This document shows, piece by piece, positions 53,346-62,743 of a DNA stretch of 64,000 nt. Every line of letters starts with the position of its first letter. Position 1 is the first letter of the stretch. The notes under the pieces are model-generated. The model did no database searches. It was given only the letters and a program-made list of their open reading frames with translations, and was not told where the DNA came from. This DNA comes from DASXKD01 sp963703605 (GTDB lineage: Bacteria; Actinomycetota; Actinomycetes; Streptosporangiales; Streptosporangiaceae), in assembly GCA_963703605.1 (NCBI GenBank), contig CAVPFC010000055.1:1-64000 (forward strand). Reading direction: 5' to 3'. A program made the translations under genes and the position numbers.

Positions 53346-56300
53346 TCAGGCGCGGCGGAGCCAGAAGGTCAGGGCCAGGTCGTCGTCGGTGTGCTCGCGG
53401 AGGGTCGGCGCCGCGTCGGCCTGCTCCGGGCGGCCGGCCCGGAACCGCCCGGCGAGGACCTCGCCCGCTATCAGCGCCCCGTGCTCGGTCAGCGCCTCGG
53501 CAAGGCCGGGGTCGGTGGACTCCCACCAGAACAGGATCCGGTCGGTGACGTCGAGGCCGTCCGCCTTACGGGCGTCCTGGACCAGCCGGATCACCTCCCG
53601 CGCCAGTCCCTCGCGGCGCAGTTCCGGGGTGATGGTGAGCTCGAGCGCAGCGGTCTCACCGCCCTCGGTGGCGACCGACCAGCCCGCCCGGGGGGTCTGG
53701 GTGACGATGACGTCGTCCGGTCCCACCGGGACCGGCTCGCCATCGACCAGCACCGACGCGGTGCCCGCGGCCTGCAACTCGGCCGACAGCGCGGCCGGGT
53801 CCGCGGCGGTGACCGCCGCGGCGACCGCCTGGGTACGGTTGCCGAAACGGCGGCCCAGCGCCCGGAAGTTGGGCTTCACCACGTGGTCCACCAGGTCATC
53901 GCCGACCGTGCTCAGCGCCTCCACGGCGCGGACGTTCAGCTCGGCGGCGACCTCGGCGCGCAGCTCCTCGGGCAGGCCGGCAAAGCCCGCCGCGCCCACG
54001 AGCACCCGCGGCAGCGGCTGGCGGATGCCGAGGGATGCCGCGGCGCGGGCGGACCTGCCCAGCTCCACCACCCGCCGGACCAGGCTCATCTGCTCGGTCA
54101 GCCGCTGGTCCACCAGGGCCGGATCGGCCGTCGGCCAGGTGGCGAGGTGCACGGAGTCCGGGCCCTCCCCGGCGCGCAGGATTCCCCACACGTAGTCGGT
54201 GATGAACGGCACGATCGGCGCCAGCAGCCTGGTGAGGGTCTCCAGGCATTGGTAGAGCGTGGCGAAGGCCGCCGCCCCGTCCGGGGTCTGCGGTCCCTCC
54301 CAGAACCGGCGCCGGGACCGGCGCACATACCAGTTGGACAGGTCGTCGATGAACGCGCCGAGCCGGCGCCCCGCCGCGCTGGTGTCGAAGTCCTCCAGTG
54401 CGGCCGTGACGTCCGAGGTCACCTGCGTCAGCTCGCTCAGCACCCACCGGTCGAGCACCGGCCTGGCTGACGGTGGCGGGGCACTCGCCAGCAACGAAGG
54501 CCCCCAGGCCGCGTTCTGGGCCGCCGCGGCGTTGGCGTAAAGCACAAAGAACGAGACCGTGTTCCAGTACGTGAGCAGCACCTTGCGCACGACTTCGGCA
54601 AGCGTGGCGTGCCCGACCTTGCGCACCGACCATGGCGAGCCCACGGCCGCGAAGTACCAGCGCACCGCGTCCGCGCCCTGCTCGGCCATCAGGGGCATGG
54701 GTTCGAGCACGTTGCCGAGGTGCTTGCTCATCTTGCGCCCATGCTCGTCCACCACCAGGCCGAGGCAGACCACGTTCTCATACGAGGACCGGCCGAACAC
54801 CAGCGTGCCGACCGCCATCAGCGAGTAGAACCAGCCCCGGGTCTGGTCGATCGCCTCGCAGATGAACTGCGCCGGGTAGGCCCGCTCGAACTCGTCCTCG
54901 TTGCGCAGCGGCGCGCCGTGCTGGGCGAACGGCATGGAGCCGGAGTCGTACCACGCGTCGATGACCTCGGGCACCCGCTGGGCCGGCCCACCGCACTCCC
55001 GGCAGTTGATCACCACCGCGTCCACGTAGGGGCGGTGCGGGTCGAGGCCGGACAGGTCGCGCCCGGCGAGTTCGCTCAATTCGGCGAGCGATCCCACGCA
55101 GGTCAGGTGCTGATCGTCGCACTCCCAGATGGGCAGCGGCGTACCCCAGTACCTGGTGCGCGACAGCGCCCAGTCCACGTTGTTACGCAGCCACTCCCCG
55201 TATCTGCCTTCCTTGATGTTCGGCGGCTGCCAGTTCGTGCGCTCGTTCTCGGCGAGAAGCTGATCCTTGATCAGGGTGGTGCGGATGTACCAGGACGGCA
55301 GCGCGTAGTACAGCAACGGCGAGTGGCACCGCCAGCAGTGGGGGTAGCTGTGGTCGTGCAGGTCCTCGCGGAACATCAGGCCGCGCTCGGCCAGATCATG
55401 GGAGAGGACCGGGTTGGCGTCGGAGAAGAACATCCCGCCCACCATCGGCACCGATGCCAGGAACCGGCCGTCCAGCCCGATCGGGTTCACCACCGGCAGC
55501 CCGTTGGCCCGCCCCACCTCCATGTCGTCCGCGCCGAACGCGGGCGCCAAGTGCACGAGCCCGGTTCCGTCTTCAGTGCTGACGAAGCCGGCGGTGACCA
55601 CCACGTGGGCGTCGGGGATCTCCACCAAGTTGAACGGCGGGCGGTAGCGGGCCCCGGCCAGCTCGCTGCCCTGGATCCGGGAGACGACGTGCCAGCCCTC
55701 GCCGAGCACCCGGGCGAACAGCTTCTCCGCAAGCAGCACAAGCTCGCTGTCGCCGGCCTTGCGCGCGACCACGTAGGTCTCGTCCGGGTTGACGGCGACC
55801 GCGGTGTTGGAGACCAGCGTCCACGGGGTCGTGGTCCACACCAGCATGTCGGCACCGCTCGCCGCCTCGGCGCCGGGGGGGACGCTGAGCAGCGGGAACC
55901 GTACCGTCACCGACGGGTCGGTCCTCATCTCGTAGACGTCGGGCTGGCCCATCTCGTGGTCGGACAGCGGGGTCTCGCAACGCGGGCAGTACGGGCTGAT
56001 CCGGAAGTCCTTGACCAGCAGGCCCTTGTCGAAGATGACCTTGAGGGACCACCAGACCGACTCGATGTAGCCCGGGTTCATGGTCCAGTAGGCATGCGCC
56101 AGGTCGGTCCAGTAGCCGAGCCGCGTGGTGAGCTCCTCGAACGCATCCACGTGCAGCGTCACCGACTCCCGGCAGCGCTGGTTGAACGCGGCGATGCCGT
56201 ACGCCTCGATGTCCTTCTTGCCGGAAAGCCCGAGTTCCTTCTCGACCGCGACCTCGACCGGCAGGCCGTGGCAGTCCCAGCCGGCCTGGCGGGGGACGTG

Positions 56301-56558
56301 GAAGCCCTGCATGGTCTTGAACCGGGGGAAGACGTCCTTGAAGACGCGGGCCTCGATGTGGTGCACGCCGGGCATGCCGTTGGCGGTCGGCGGCCCCTCG
56401 TAGAACGTCCACATGGGGCCCGCTGCGGTGCGTTCGAGGGAGCGGCCGAACACCTTGCCGTCCTGCCACCGCTGGAGGATCTCCAGTTCCATCGCGGGCA
56501 GGTCGATGGCCGCGGGCACGGCAGGGAAGAAGGGCGTGGCGCGGTCCGGGTGCGACAT
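53346..56558 (-). CDS. ileS: Isoleucyl-tRNA synthetase
   Basis: The 1070-residue class I synthetase charges tRNA-Ile. Motifs: the HIGH-like GMPGVHHIEARVFKDVF after PPTANG, WDCHGLPVEVAVEKELG, the editing domain with TTPWTLVSNTAVAVNP, and KMSKHLGN as the KMSKS loop. The length and the sequence PPTANGMPGVHHIEAR point to the long, eukaryote-like IleS found in many actinobacteria, which is often less sensitive to mupirocin. ATG 56558 has GGAGG upstream; the open frame further up is not coding. A T-box leader precedes it. Confidence 0.95.
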   Translation of the reverse strand: MSHPDRATPFFPAVPAAIDLPAMELEILQRWQDGKVFGRSLERTAAGPMWTFYEGPPTANGMPGVHHIEARVFKDVFPRFKTMQGFHVPRQAGWDCHGLPVEVAVEKELGLSGKKDIEAYGIAAFNQRCRESVTLHVDAFEELTTRLGYWTDLAHAYWTMNPGYIESVWWSLKVIFDKGLLVKDFRISPYCPRCETPLSDHEMGQPDVYEMRTDPSVTVRFPLLSVPPGAEAASGADMLVWTTTPWTLVSNTAVAVNPDETYVVARKAGDSELVLLAEKLFARVLGEGWHVVSRIQGSELAGARYRPPFNLVEIPDAHVVVTAGFVSTEDGTGLVHLAPAFGADDMEVGRANGLPVVNPIGLDGRFLASVPMVGGMFFSDANPVLSHDLAERGLMFREDLHDHSYPHCWRCHSPLLYYALPSWYIRTTLIKDQLLAENERTNWQPPNIKEGRYGEWLRNNVDWALSRTRYWGTPLPIWECDDQHLTCVGSLAELSELAGRDLSGLDPHRPYVDAVVINCRECGGPAQRVPEVIDAWYDSGSMPFAQHGAPLRNEDEFERAYPAQFICEAIDQTRGWFYSLMAVGTLVFGRSSYENVVCLGLVVDEHGRKMSKHLGNVLEPMPLMAEQGADAVRWYFAAVGSPWSVRKVGHATLAEVVRKVLLTYWNTVSFFVLYANAAAAQNAAWGPSLLASAPPPSARPVLDRWVLSELTQVTSDVTAALEDFDTSAAGRRLGAFIDDLSNWYVRRSRRRFWEGPQTPDGAAAFATLYQCLETLTRLLAPIVPFITDYVWGILRAGEGPDSVHLATWPTADPALVDQRLTEQMSLVRRVVELGRSARAAASLGIRQPLPRVLVGAAGFAGLPEELRAEVAAELNVRAVEALSTVGDDLVDHVVKPNFRALGRRFGNRTQAVAAAVTAADPAALSAELQAAGTASVLVDGEPVPVGPDDVIVTQTPRAGWSVATEGGETAALELTITPELRREGLAREVIRLVQDARKADGLDVTDRILFWWESTDPGLAEALTEHGALIAGEVLAGRFRAGRPEQADAAPTLREHTDDDLALTFWLRRA

Positions 56559-56589
56559 GGGCTGACCCTCCTGCGGTCGTTGCGCGGCT

Positions 56590-56880
56590 CGCGCGCACGG
56601 CGTCGCTGGAGGGACGGGACTTGGCCGGCGGCGGTCCCGCGGTACCACCCTCCTTGACCGCGTCGCCCGGGGGCGGATCGCGGCCCTCTCCACTTCTGGC
56701 CTGCGGCCGGTTCTACTGGGCTGTGCCGCGCCCGGCCGAGGTGCCGTGGCGTGGGATGGCTGTTCTTCCGGCGGCTCCGGGGTGATCTGGTCCGCTGGGC
56801 GGCCCGCCGGGCTCACACCATCCCCGGTTCGCTCGTGGCCGCTGACAGCGGCAGCTGTCCCCATCAACGCTGTCGCAGAC
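56590..56880 (-). ncRNA. T-box riboswitch upstream of ileS
   Basis: On the minus strand the invariant T-box AGGGTGGTACCGCGG is at 56651-56637, about 80 bases before the ileS start. Upstream, the segment GGACCAGATCACCCCGGAGCC contains a candidate isoleucine specifier codon ATC (56786-56784). The preceding GAACCGGGG...GAGCCCGG stem resembles the Stem I/II region of actinobacterial ileS T-boxes. In these bacteria T-boxes usually act on translation: uncharged tRNA-Ile frees the Shine-Dalgarno (GGAGGG). Exact ends are estimated. Confidence 0.85.
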
Positions 56881-57017
56881 CCACACGATATCCGATGCCA
56901 CCGGCCGCGGTCACATGCGTTTGCGGAGCCCCGCCGCGGCGAAATATCCTCCGGTGACTGCCCGCATTCAAGATCGACTGACCGGGCCAGCAACCATTGC
57001 GCAAAGGGAGGCAGACT

Positions 57018-57437
57018 ATGGCCGCAGCCTCGGGTGCTAGCGCCGCCGCTCTTCCCGTGCGCCCAGGGGAGAAGCCCTGGACCGAGGCCGAGCTGAAGAA
57101 GGTGCGCCAGCAACTCGAAGCCGAGATCGCCGGGCTCGTCGCGGAGATCGGCGAGGCCGAGTCGGCGATCGCCGAGCGGCTCGGTGACGCGGTCGGGGAT
57201 GCCGGGGACGACCAGGCGGATGCGGGGGCCAAGACCTTCCAGCGTGAGCACGAGCTCGCGCTCACCCAGAACGCGCGCGAGCTGCTGGAACTCAGCGAGC
57301 GTGCGCTGGCGCGGATGGATGACGGCAGTTTCGGCGTTTGTGATTCATGTGGGCAGGCGATCGGCAAGGCGCGGCTTCAGGCGTTTCCGCGGGCGACGCT
57401 GTGCGTAACATGCAAGCAACGCGAGGAAAGGCGCTGA
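57018..57437 (+). CDS. DksA/TraR C4 zinc-finger protein
   Basis: The 139-residue product has a coiled-coil N-terminal half (WTEAELKKVRQQLEAEIAGLVAEIGEAESAIAERLGD) and a C4 zinc finger (FGVCDSCGQAIGKARLQAFPRATLCVTCKQREE). DksA-type proteins bind RNA polymerase through the secondary channel. Its place between ileS and lspA is conserved in actinobacteria. ATG 57018 has AAAGGGAGG upstream. lspA begins three bases after its stop. Confidence 0.9.
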   Translation: MAAASGASAAALPVRPGEKPWTEAELKKVRQQLEAEIAGLVAEIGEAESAIAERLGDAVGDAGDDQADAGAKTFQREHELALTQNARELLELSERALARMDDGSFGVCDSCGQAIGKARLQAFPRATLCVTCKQREERR

Positions 57438-57439
57438 AG

Positions 57440-58060
57440 GTGCAGCAAGCGGACCCCCAGCAGCAGCCGGGTGACCCGGAGCAGCCGGGGACCCCGCGGC
57501 AGCCGGAGGGCCCGCGCCGGGTGGCCCTGCTGTTCGCCGTCGCCCTGGCCGTCCTCGCCGCGGACGTGATCTCCAAGGTCATCGTGGTGGCCACGCTCAA
57601 GCCCGACCAGCCGGTGTGGCTGATCAGCGGCGTGCTGGACCTGAACCTGACCCGTAACAGCGGAGCCGCGTTCAGCTTCGGCACCGGGCAGACCGTCGTC
57701 TTCACCGCCATCGCGATCGGGGTGATCATCTTCATCCTGCGTACCTCGCGGCGGCTGCGCAGCCTGCCCTGGGCGGTGACGCTCGGGCTGCTGCTCGGCG
57801 GCGCGGCGGGCAACCTGACCGACCGGCTGCTTCGCTCGCCCGGGGTGTTCCGCGGCGACGTGGTGGACTGGATACAGCTGCCGCACTGGCCGGTCTTCAA
57901 CGTGGCCGACTCGTGCATCGTGTGCGGCGGGTTCCTCGCCGTGCTCCTGGCCACCCGCGGCATGCGGCTGGACGGCACCAGGGAGTTCCCGGCCAGGAAG
58001 AGCGAGGACGCCCCCCCGAAGCCGTCCGGGGAGCCCCAGGCGGGAGACAACCAGCCGTGA
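57440..58060 (+). CDS. lspA: Lipoprotein signal peptidase
   Basis: The 206-residue aspartic peptidase II cleaves prolipoproteins in the membrane. Four helices are visible (VALLFAVALAVLAADVISKVIVV, VVFTAIAIGVIIFIL, AVTLGLLLGGAAGN, ADSCIVCGGFLAVLLA). The catalytic Asp residues lie in GGAAGNLTDRL and FNVADS. GTG 57440 has AGGAAAGG 10 bases upstream; an ATG at 57410 would overlap the previous gene. The stop overlaps the rluD start. Confidence 0.93.
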   Translation: MQQADPQQQPGDPEQPGTPRQPEGPRRVALLFAVALAVLAADVISKVIVVATLKPDQPVWLISGVLDLNLTRNSGAAFSFGTGQTVVFTAIAIGVIIFILRTSRRLRSLPWAVTLGLLLGGAAGNLTDRLLRSPGVFRGDVVDWIQLPHWPVFNVADSCIVCGGFLAVLLATRGMRLDGTREFPARKSEDAPPKPSGEPQAGDNQP

Positions 58061-58989
58061 CCACCGGCCCGCGCCGGGTGGCTGTTCCCGAAGGGCTGGA
58101 CGGTGAGCGGCTCGACGCAGCCCTGGCGCGCATGTTCGGCCTATCCCGGGCCACCGCCGCGGAGCTTGTCACCAGCGGCAACGTGCTGGTCGCCGGGCGC
58201 CCCGCGGCCAAGTCGGAACGGGTGCCCGCCGGTGAGTGGCTCGAGGTGACGCTGCCGCCGCCGCCCACCACCCCGTCCCTCGCCCCCGAGCCGGTGCCCG
58301 GGCTGTCCATCGTCGCCGAGGACGCCGACATCGTGGTGGTCGACAAGCCGGCCGGTGTCGCCGCGCACCCGACGCCGGGCTGGTCCGGGCCCACCGTGCT
58401 GGAGGGGCTGCTGGCCACCGGGCACACGATCGCCACCTCCGGCGCCGCCGAGCGCCAGGGCATCGTGCACCGGCTGGACGCCGGCACCTCCGGGCTCATG
58501 GTGGTGGCCAAGAGTGAGCCGGCCTACTCCGCGCTCAAGCGGGCGTTCCGCGAGCGCGCGGTGGACAAGCGGTACCACGCGCTGGTGCAGGGGCACCCGG
58601 ACCCGTTGCGCGGCACGGTCGACGCGCCGATCGGCCGGCACCCGTCGGGAGACGGGCGGTTCGCGGTGATCGCCGAGGGCCGCCCCAGCGTGACCCACTA
58701 CGACACGGACGAGGCGTTCCGGGCCGCCAGCCTGCTCGAGGTCAAGCTGGAGACCGGCCGCACCCACCAGATCCGGGTGCACATGGCGGCGCTGCGCCAC
58801 CCGTGCGTGGGCGACCGGCTCTACGGCGCGGACCCGTCGCTGACCGCCCGGCTGGGCCTCTCCCGGCAGTGGCTGCACGCCGTGCGGCTGGGTTTCGCGC
58901 ATCCGGCGGACGGGCGGTGGGCCGAGTTCCACAGTTCGTATCCGCCTGATTTGTCCCACGCCCTGGAAGTCCTGCGCGCCGAGAGCTGA
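58057..58989 (+). CDS. rluD: RluA/RluD family 23S rRNA pseudouridine synthase
   Basis: The 310-residue enzyme isomerises uridines in 23S rRNA. An S4 RNA-binding domain (DAALARMFGLSRATAAELVTSGNVLVAG) precedes the catalytic domain. The active-site Asp is in GIVHRLDAGTSGLMVVAK, with VVDKPAGVAAHPTPG and LLEVKLETGRTHQIRVHMAALRHPCVGDRLYG as further signatures. GTG 58057 is coupled to the lspA stop. dnaE follows after 158 bases. Confidence 0.92.
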   Translation: MTTGPRRVAVPEGLDGERLDAALARMFGLSRATAAELVTSGNVLVAGRPAAKSERVPAGEWLEVTLPPPPTTPSLAPEPVPGLSIVAEDADIVVVDKPAGVAAHPTPGWSGPTVLEGLLATGHTIATSGAAERQGIVHRLDAGTSGLMVVAKSEPAYSALKRAFRERAVDKRYHALVQGHPDPLRGTVDAPIGRHPSGDGRFAVIAEGRPSVTHYDTDEAFRAASLLEVKLETGRTHQIRVHMAALRHPCVGDRLYGADPSLTARLGLSRQWLHAVRLGFAHPADGRWAEFHSSYPPDLSHALEVLRAES

Positions 58990-59147
58990 CCCCCGGCGCG
59001 GCGCGCTGCGGGCACGGCGGGGCGTGGATTACGCTCAGGGAGCCGGGTCAGCGCGGGTGCGTTTCAGGGGCGCTGGCCACTTCCCCCGGCCCTGGTACAC
59101 GCGCCCGTAAGGGCGTTACGACGCATGCCTGAAGGAGGCGGTTCTTC

Positions 59148-62100
59148 GTGACGGCGGCGGAAACCAGGGCAGATGACTCCTTTGTGCATCTCCATGTGCA
59201 CACCGAGTACTCCATGCTCGACGGGGCCGCCCGGCTGAAAGACCTGTTCGCCGCCTGTCGGCGCACGGACATGCCGGCGATCGCCATCACCGACCACGGC
59301 AACTTGTACGGGGCCTACGACTTCTGGTCCAAGGCCACCGCCGCAGGCGTCAAGCCGATCATCGGGATCGAGGCCTACGTCGCGCCCGAGCACCGGCGGT
59401 TCCGGCAGCCGGTGCGGTGGGGCACCCCGGCGCAGAAGGACGACGACGTGTCCGGCGCGGGTGCCTACACGCACATGACCCTGCTCGCCGAGACCACGCA
59501 GGGGATGCACAATCTGTTCCGGCTGTCCTCCCTCGCCTCGCTCGAAGGCTACTTCCGCAAGCCGCGGATGGACCGGGAACTGCTGGCCGCGCACGCCCAG
59601 GGCATCATCGCCACGACCGGCTGCCCGTCCGGTGAGGTGCAGACCAGGCTCCGGCTCGGCCAGTACAGCGAGGCGGTCGCCGCCGCGGCCGCCTACCGGG
59701 ACATCTTCGGGCCGGAGAACTTCTTCGTCGAGATCATGGATCACGGCCTGGGGATCGAGAACCGGGTCCGGGATGACCTGCGCCGCCTCGCCCGCGACCT
59801 GAGCCTGCCGTTCGTGGTGACCAACGACTCGCACTACACCACCCCCGAGGACGCCACCGCGCACGAGGTGCTGCTGGCCGTGCAGACCGGCACCACGCTC
59901 GCCGACCCGGGCCGGTTCCGCTTCGAGGGCACCGGCTACTACATCAAGAGCCCGCAGGAGATGCGGGCGGTGAGCGCCGACGAGGTCTGGCAGTCGGGCT
60001 GCGACACGACCCTGCGGATCGCCGAGCGAGCCGACGTCACGTTCACCAAGTCCAACCTCATGCCGGTGTTCCCCATCCCCGAGGGCGAGACCGAGGAGAG
60101 CTGGTTCGCCCGCGAGGTCTGGCAGGGCATGGACCGGCGCTACCCGGGCGGCTTCGACGACCGCCGCCGGGAGCAGGCCCGCTTCGAGATGGACATCATC
60201 ACCAGGATGGGGTTCTGCTCGTACTTCCTGGTGGTCGCCGACTTCATCATGTGGGCCAAGCGGAACGGGATCCGGGTCGGCCCCGGCCGCGGTTCGGCCG
60301 CGGGCAGCCTGGTGTCCTACGCGCTCGGGATCACCGACCTCGACCCCATCGAGCACGGGCTTGTGTTCGAGCGGTTCCTCAATCCCGAGCGCGTGTCCAT
60401 GCCCGACATCGACATCGACTTCGACGAGCGCCGGCGCGGTGACGTGATCCGGTACGTCACCGAGAAGTACGGCGACGACCGGGTCGCCCAGATCATCACC
60501 TACGGCACCATCAAGGCCAAGGCCGCGGTGAAGGACTCGACCCGGGTGCTCGGCTTCCCCTACGCGCTCGGCGACCGGATCACCAAGGCCTTCCCGCCCG
60601 CCGTGATGGGCAAGGACATCCCGCTGGGCGGCATCTTCGACGCCGACCATCCCCGCCACGGCGAGGCGGGGGAGATCCGCGGCCTCTACCAAGCGGAGGC
60701 CGAGATCCGCCAGGTCCTCGACACCGCGCGGGGCCTCGAGGGACTGATCCGCCAGGCGGGCGTGCACGCCGCGGGCGTCATCATGAGCAGTGAGCCGCTC
60801 ATCGAGCACATCCCGGTGTGGCAGCGGGAGGCCGACGGCGCGGTCATCACCCAGTTCGACTACCCGGCCTGCGAGGACCTGGGCCTGCTCAAGATGGACT
60901 TCCTGGGCCTGCGCAACCTCACGGTCCTGGACGACTCCCTGGTGGGGATCAAGGCCAACCGTGGCGGCGAGGTCGTCCTGGAAAGCCTGCCGCTGGACGA
61001 CAAGCCCACCTACGAGATGCTCGCCCGGGGCGACACGCTCGGGGTGTTCCAGCTCGACGGCGGGCCGATGCGGGCGCTGCTGCGCTCCATGCGGGCGGAC
61101 CGGTTCGAGGACATCGTCGCGGTCAACGCCCTGTACCGGCCCGGGCCGATGGGCGCGAACGCGCACAACGAGTACGCCGACCGCAAGACCGGCCGCAAGC
61201 CGGTCGTGCCCATCCATCCGGAACTGGCCGAGCCGCTGGCCGACATCCTGGGCGACACCTACGGGCTGATCGTCTACCAGGAGCAGGTCATGGCCGCCGC
61301 GCAGATGCTGGCCGGCTACACGCCGGGCAAGGCGGACCTGCTCCGGCGGGCCATGGGCAAGAAGAAAAAGGAGATCCTCGACAAGGAATTCGAGCCGTTC
61401 GCCGCCGGGATGCGGGGGAACGGGTACTCCGACTCGGCGATCAAGACGCTGTGGGACATCCTGGTCCCGTTCTCCGACTACGCGTTCAACCGGGCGCACG
61501 CAGCCTGCTACGCCATGGTCGGGTACTGGACCGCCTACCTGAAGGCCAACTACCCGGCCGAGTACATGGCGGCGCTGCTCACCTCCGTCGCGGGCGACAA
61601 GGACAAGTCGGCCGTGTACCTGAACGAGTGCCGCCGGCAGGGGATCACCGTGCTGCCGCCGGACGTGAACGCCTCGACCGCGGTGTTCACGCCGGTCGGG
61701 GAGGACATCAGGTTCGGGCTCGCCGCGGTCCGCAACGTCGGCACCGCGGTCGTCGAGGCCATCATCGCCGCGCGCACCGCCAAGGGGGCGTTCACCAGCT
61801 TCTCGGACTTCCTGGACAAGGTGCCGGTCAACGTCTGCAACAAGCGGGTCATCGAGTCGCTGATCAAGGCCGGCGCGTTCGACTCGCTCGGGCACCCCCG
61901 CAAGGGCCTGCTGCTCATGCACGAGCAGGCGATCGACACGGTGATCGACGTCAAGCGCAACGAGGCGATGGGCCAGGACTCGCTGTTCGGCCCGGACACC
62001 GAGACGGCGGCGACGTTCGAGATCCCGGTGCCGGACGGGGAGTGGGAGAAGACCACGCTGCTCGGGTTCGAGCGGGAGATGCTCGGGCTCTACGTGTCCG

Positions 62101-62711
62101 ACCACCCGCTGCTCGGCATCGAGCACGTTCTGGCCGTATCGACCGACTGCACGGTCGCGCAGCTGCTCAGCTCCACCGCCGATGACGCCGAGCGCGGTTC
62201 CCGGGGCGGCCGCGGCGACGGGCAGCCGCCGGTCACCCTCGGCGGGATCCTGTCCGGCGTGCAGCGGAAGGTGACCAGGCAGGGCGCCCCCTGGGCGGCG
62301 GCGACCCTGGAGGACTTGGGCGGCGCGATCGAGGTGCTGTTCTTCCCGGCCACCTACGCCGGATGCGCGACGCAGGTCGCCGACGACGCGATCGTGGTGG
62401 TGAAGGGCCGCCTGGACCGCCGGGAGGACTCACCGAAGCTGATCGCGATGGAGGTGACCCAGCCGGACCTGTCGGCGGACGGAACGGGCCCTTTCGTGGT
62501 GTCGATGCCGGTCCAGCGCTGCGTCCCGGCCGTGGTGGACCGCATGCAGGAGGTGCTGCGCAGCCACCCCGGCCTGGCCGAGGTCCATCTGCGCCTGGTC
62601 AATGGCCGGCGCACCACCGTGGTGAAGCTCGATGACAAGCTCCGGGTGAAGCCCTCGCCCGGCCTGCTCGCCGACCTCAAGCAGCTCCTCGGCCCCGCCT
62701 GCGTGGGGTGA
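59148..62711 (+). CDS. dnaE: DNA polymerase III alpha subunit
   Basis: The 1187-residue replicative polymerase begins with a PHP domain (FVHLHVHTEYSMLDGAARLKDL, AIAITDHGNLYGAYDFWS). Its catalytic palm has VGPGRGSAAGSLVSYALGITDLDPIEHGLVFERFLNPERVSMPDIDIDFDERRR (catalytic acids near residue 420). It continues through YQEQVMAAAQMLAGYTPGKADLLRRAMGKKK and DYAFNRAHAACYAMVGYWTAYLKANYPAEYMAALL to an OB fold (VTLGGILSGVQRKVTRQGAPWAAATLEDLGG). This is the DnaE1 type. The GTG start has AAGGAGG upstream. Confidence 0.98.
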   Translation: MTAAETRADDSFVHLHVHTEYSMLDGAARLKDLFAACRRTDMPAIAITDHGNLYGAYDFWSKATAAGVKPIIGIEAYVAPEHRRFRQPVRWGTPAQKDDDVSGAGAYTHMTLLAETTQGMHNLFRLSSLASLEGYFRKPRMDRELLAAHAQGIIATTGCPSGEVQTRLRLGQYSEAVAAAAAYRDIFGPENFFVEIMDHGLGIENRVRDDLRRLARDLSLPFVVTNDSHYTTPEDATAHEVLLAVQTGTTLADPGRFRFEGTGYYIKSPQEMRAVSADEVWQSGCDTTLRIAERADVTFTKSNLMPVFPIPEGETEESWFAREVWQGMDRRYPGGFDDRRREQARFEMDIITRMGFCSYFLVVADFIMWAKRNGIRVGPGRGSAAGSLVSYALGITDLDPIEHGLVFERFLNPERVSMPDIDIDFDERRRGDVIRYVTEKYGDDRVAQIITYGTIKAKAAVKDSTRVLGFPYALGDRITKAFPPAVMGKDIPLGGIFDADHPRHGEAGEIRGLYQAEAEIRQVLDTARGLEGLIRQAGVHAAGVIMSSEPLIEHIPVWQREADGAVITQFDYPACEDLGLLKMDFLGLRNLTVLDDSLVGIKANRGGEVVLESLPLDDKPTYEMLARGDTLGVFQLDGGPMRALLRSMRADRFEDIVAVNALYRPGPMGANAHNEYADRKTGRKPVVPIHPELAEPLADILGDTYGLIVYQEQVMAAAQMLAGYTPGKADLLRRAMGKKKKEILDKEFEPFAAGMRGNGYSDSAIKTLWDILVPFSDYAFNRAHAACYAMVGYWTAYLKANYPAEYMAALLTSVAGDKDKSAVYLNECRRQGITVLPPDVNASTAVFTPVGEDIRFGLAAVRNVGTAVVEAIIAARTAKGAFTSFSDFLDKVPVNVCNKRVIESLIKAGAFDSLGHPRKGLLLMHEQAIDTVIDVKRNEAMGQDSLFGPDTETAATFEIPVPDGEWEKTTLLGFEREMLGLYVSDHPLLGIEHVLAVSTDCTVAQLLSSTADDAERGSRGGRGDGQPPVTLGGILSGVQRKVTRQGAPWAAATLEDLGGAIEVLFFPATYAGCATQVADDAIVVVKGRLDRREDSPKLIAMEVTQPDLSADGTGPFVVSMPVQRCVPAVVDRMQEVLRSHPGLAEVHLRLVNGRRTTVVKLDDKLRVKPSPGLLADLKQLLGPACVG

Positions 62712-62743
62712 TGAGGGGACGACCCCCGACCTCCGATGCGCCG

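Noticed and set aside
53346..57251. A 1301-codon frame for ileS
   Set aside because: The extra 230 codons cover the T-box leader and run antisense to the DksA-like gene; the true start is 56558 with a good ribosome site.
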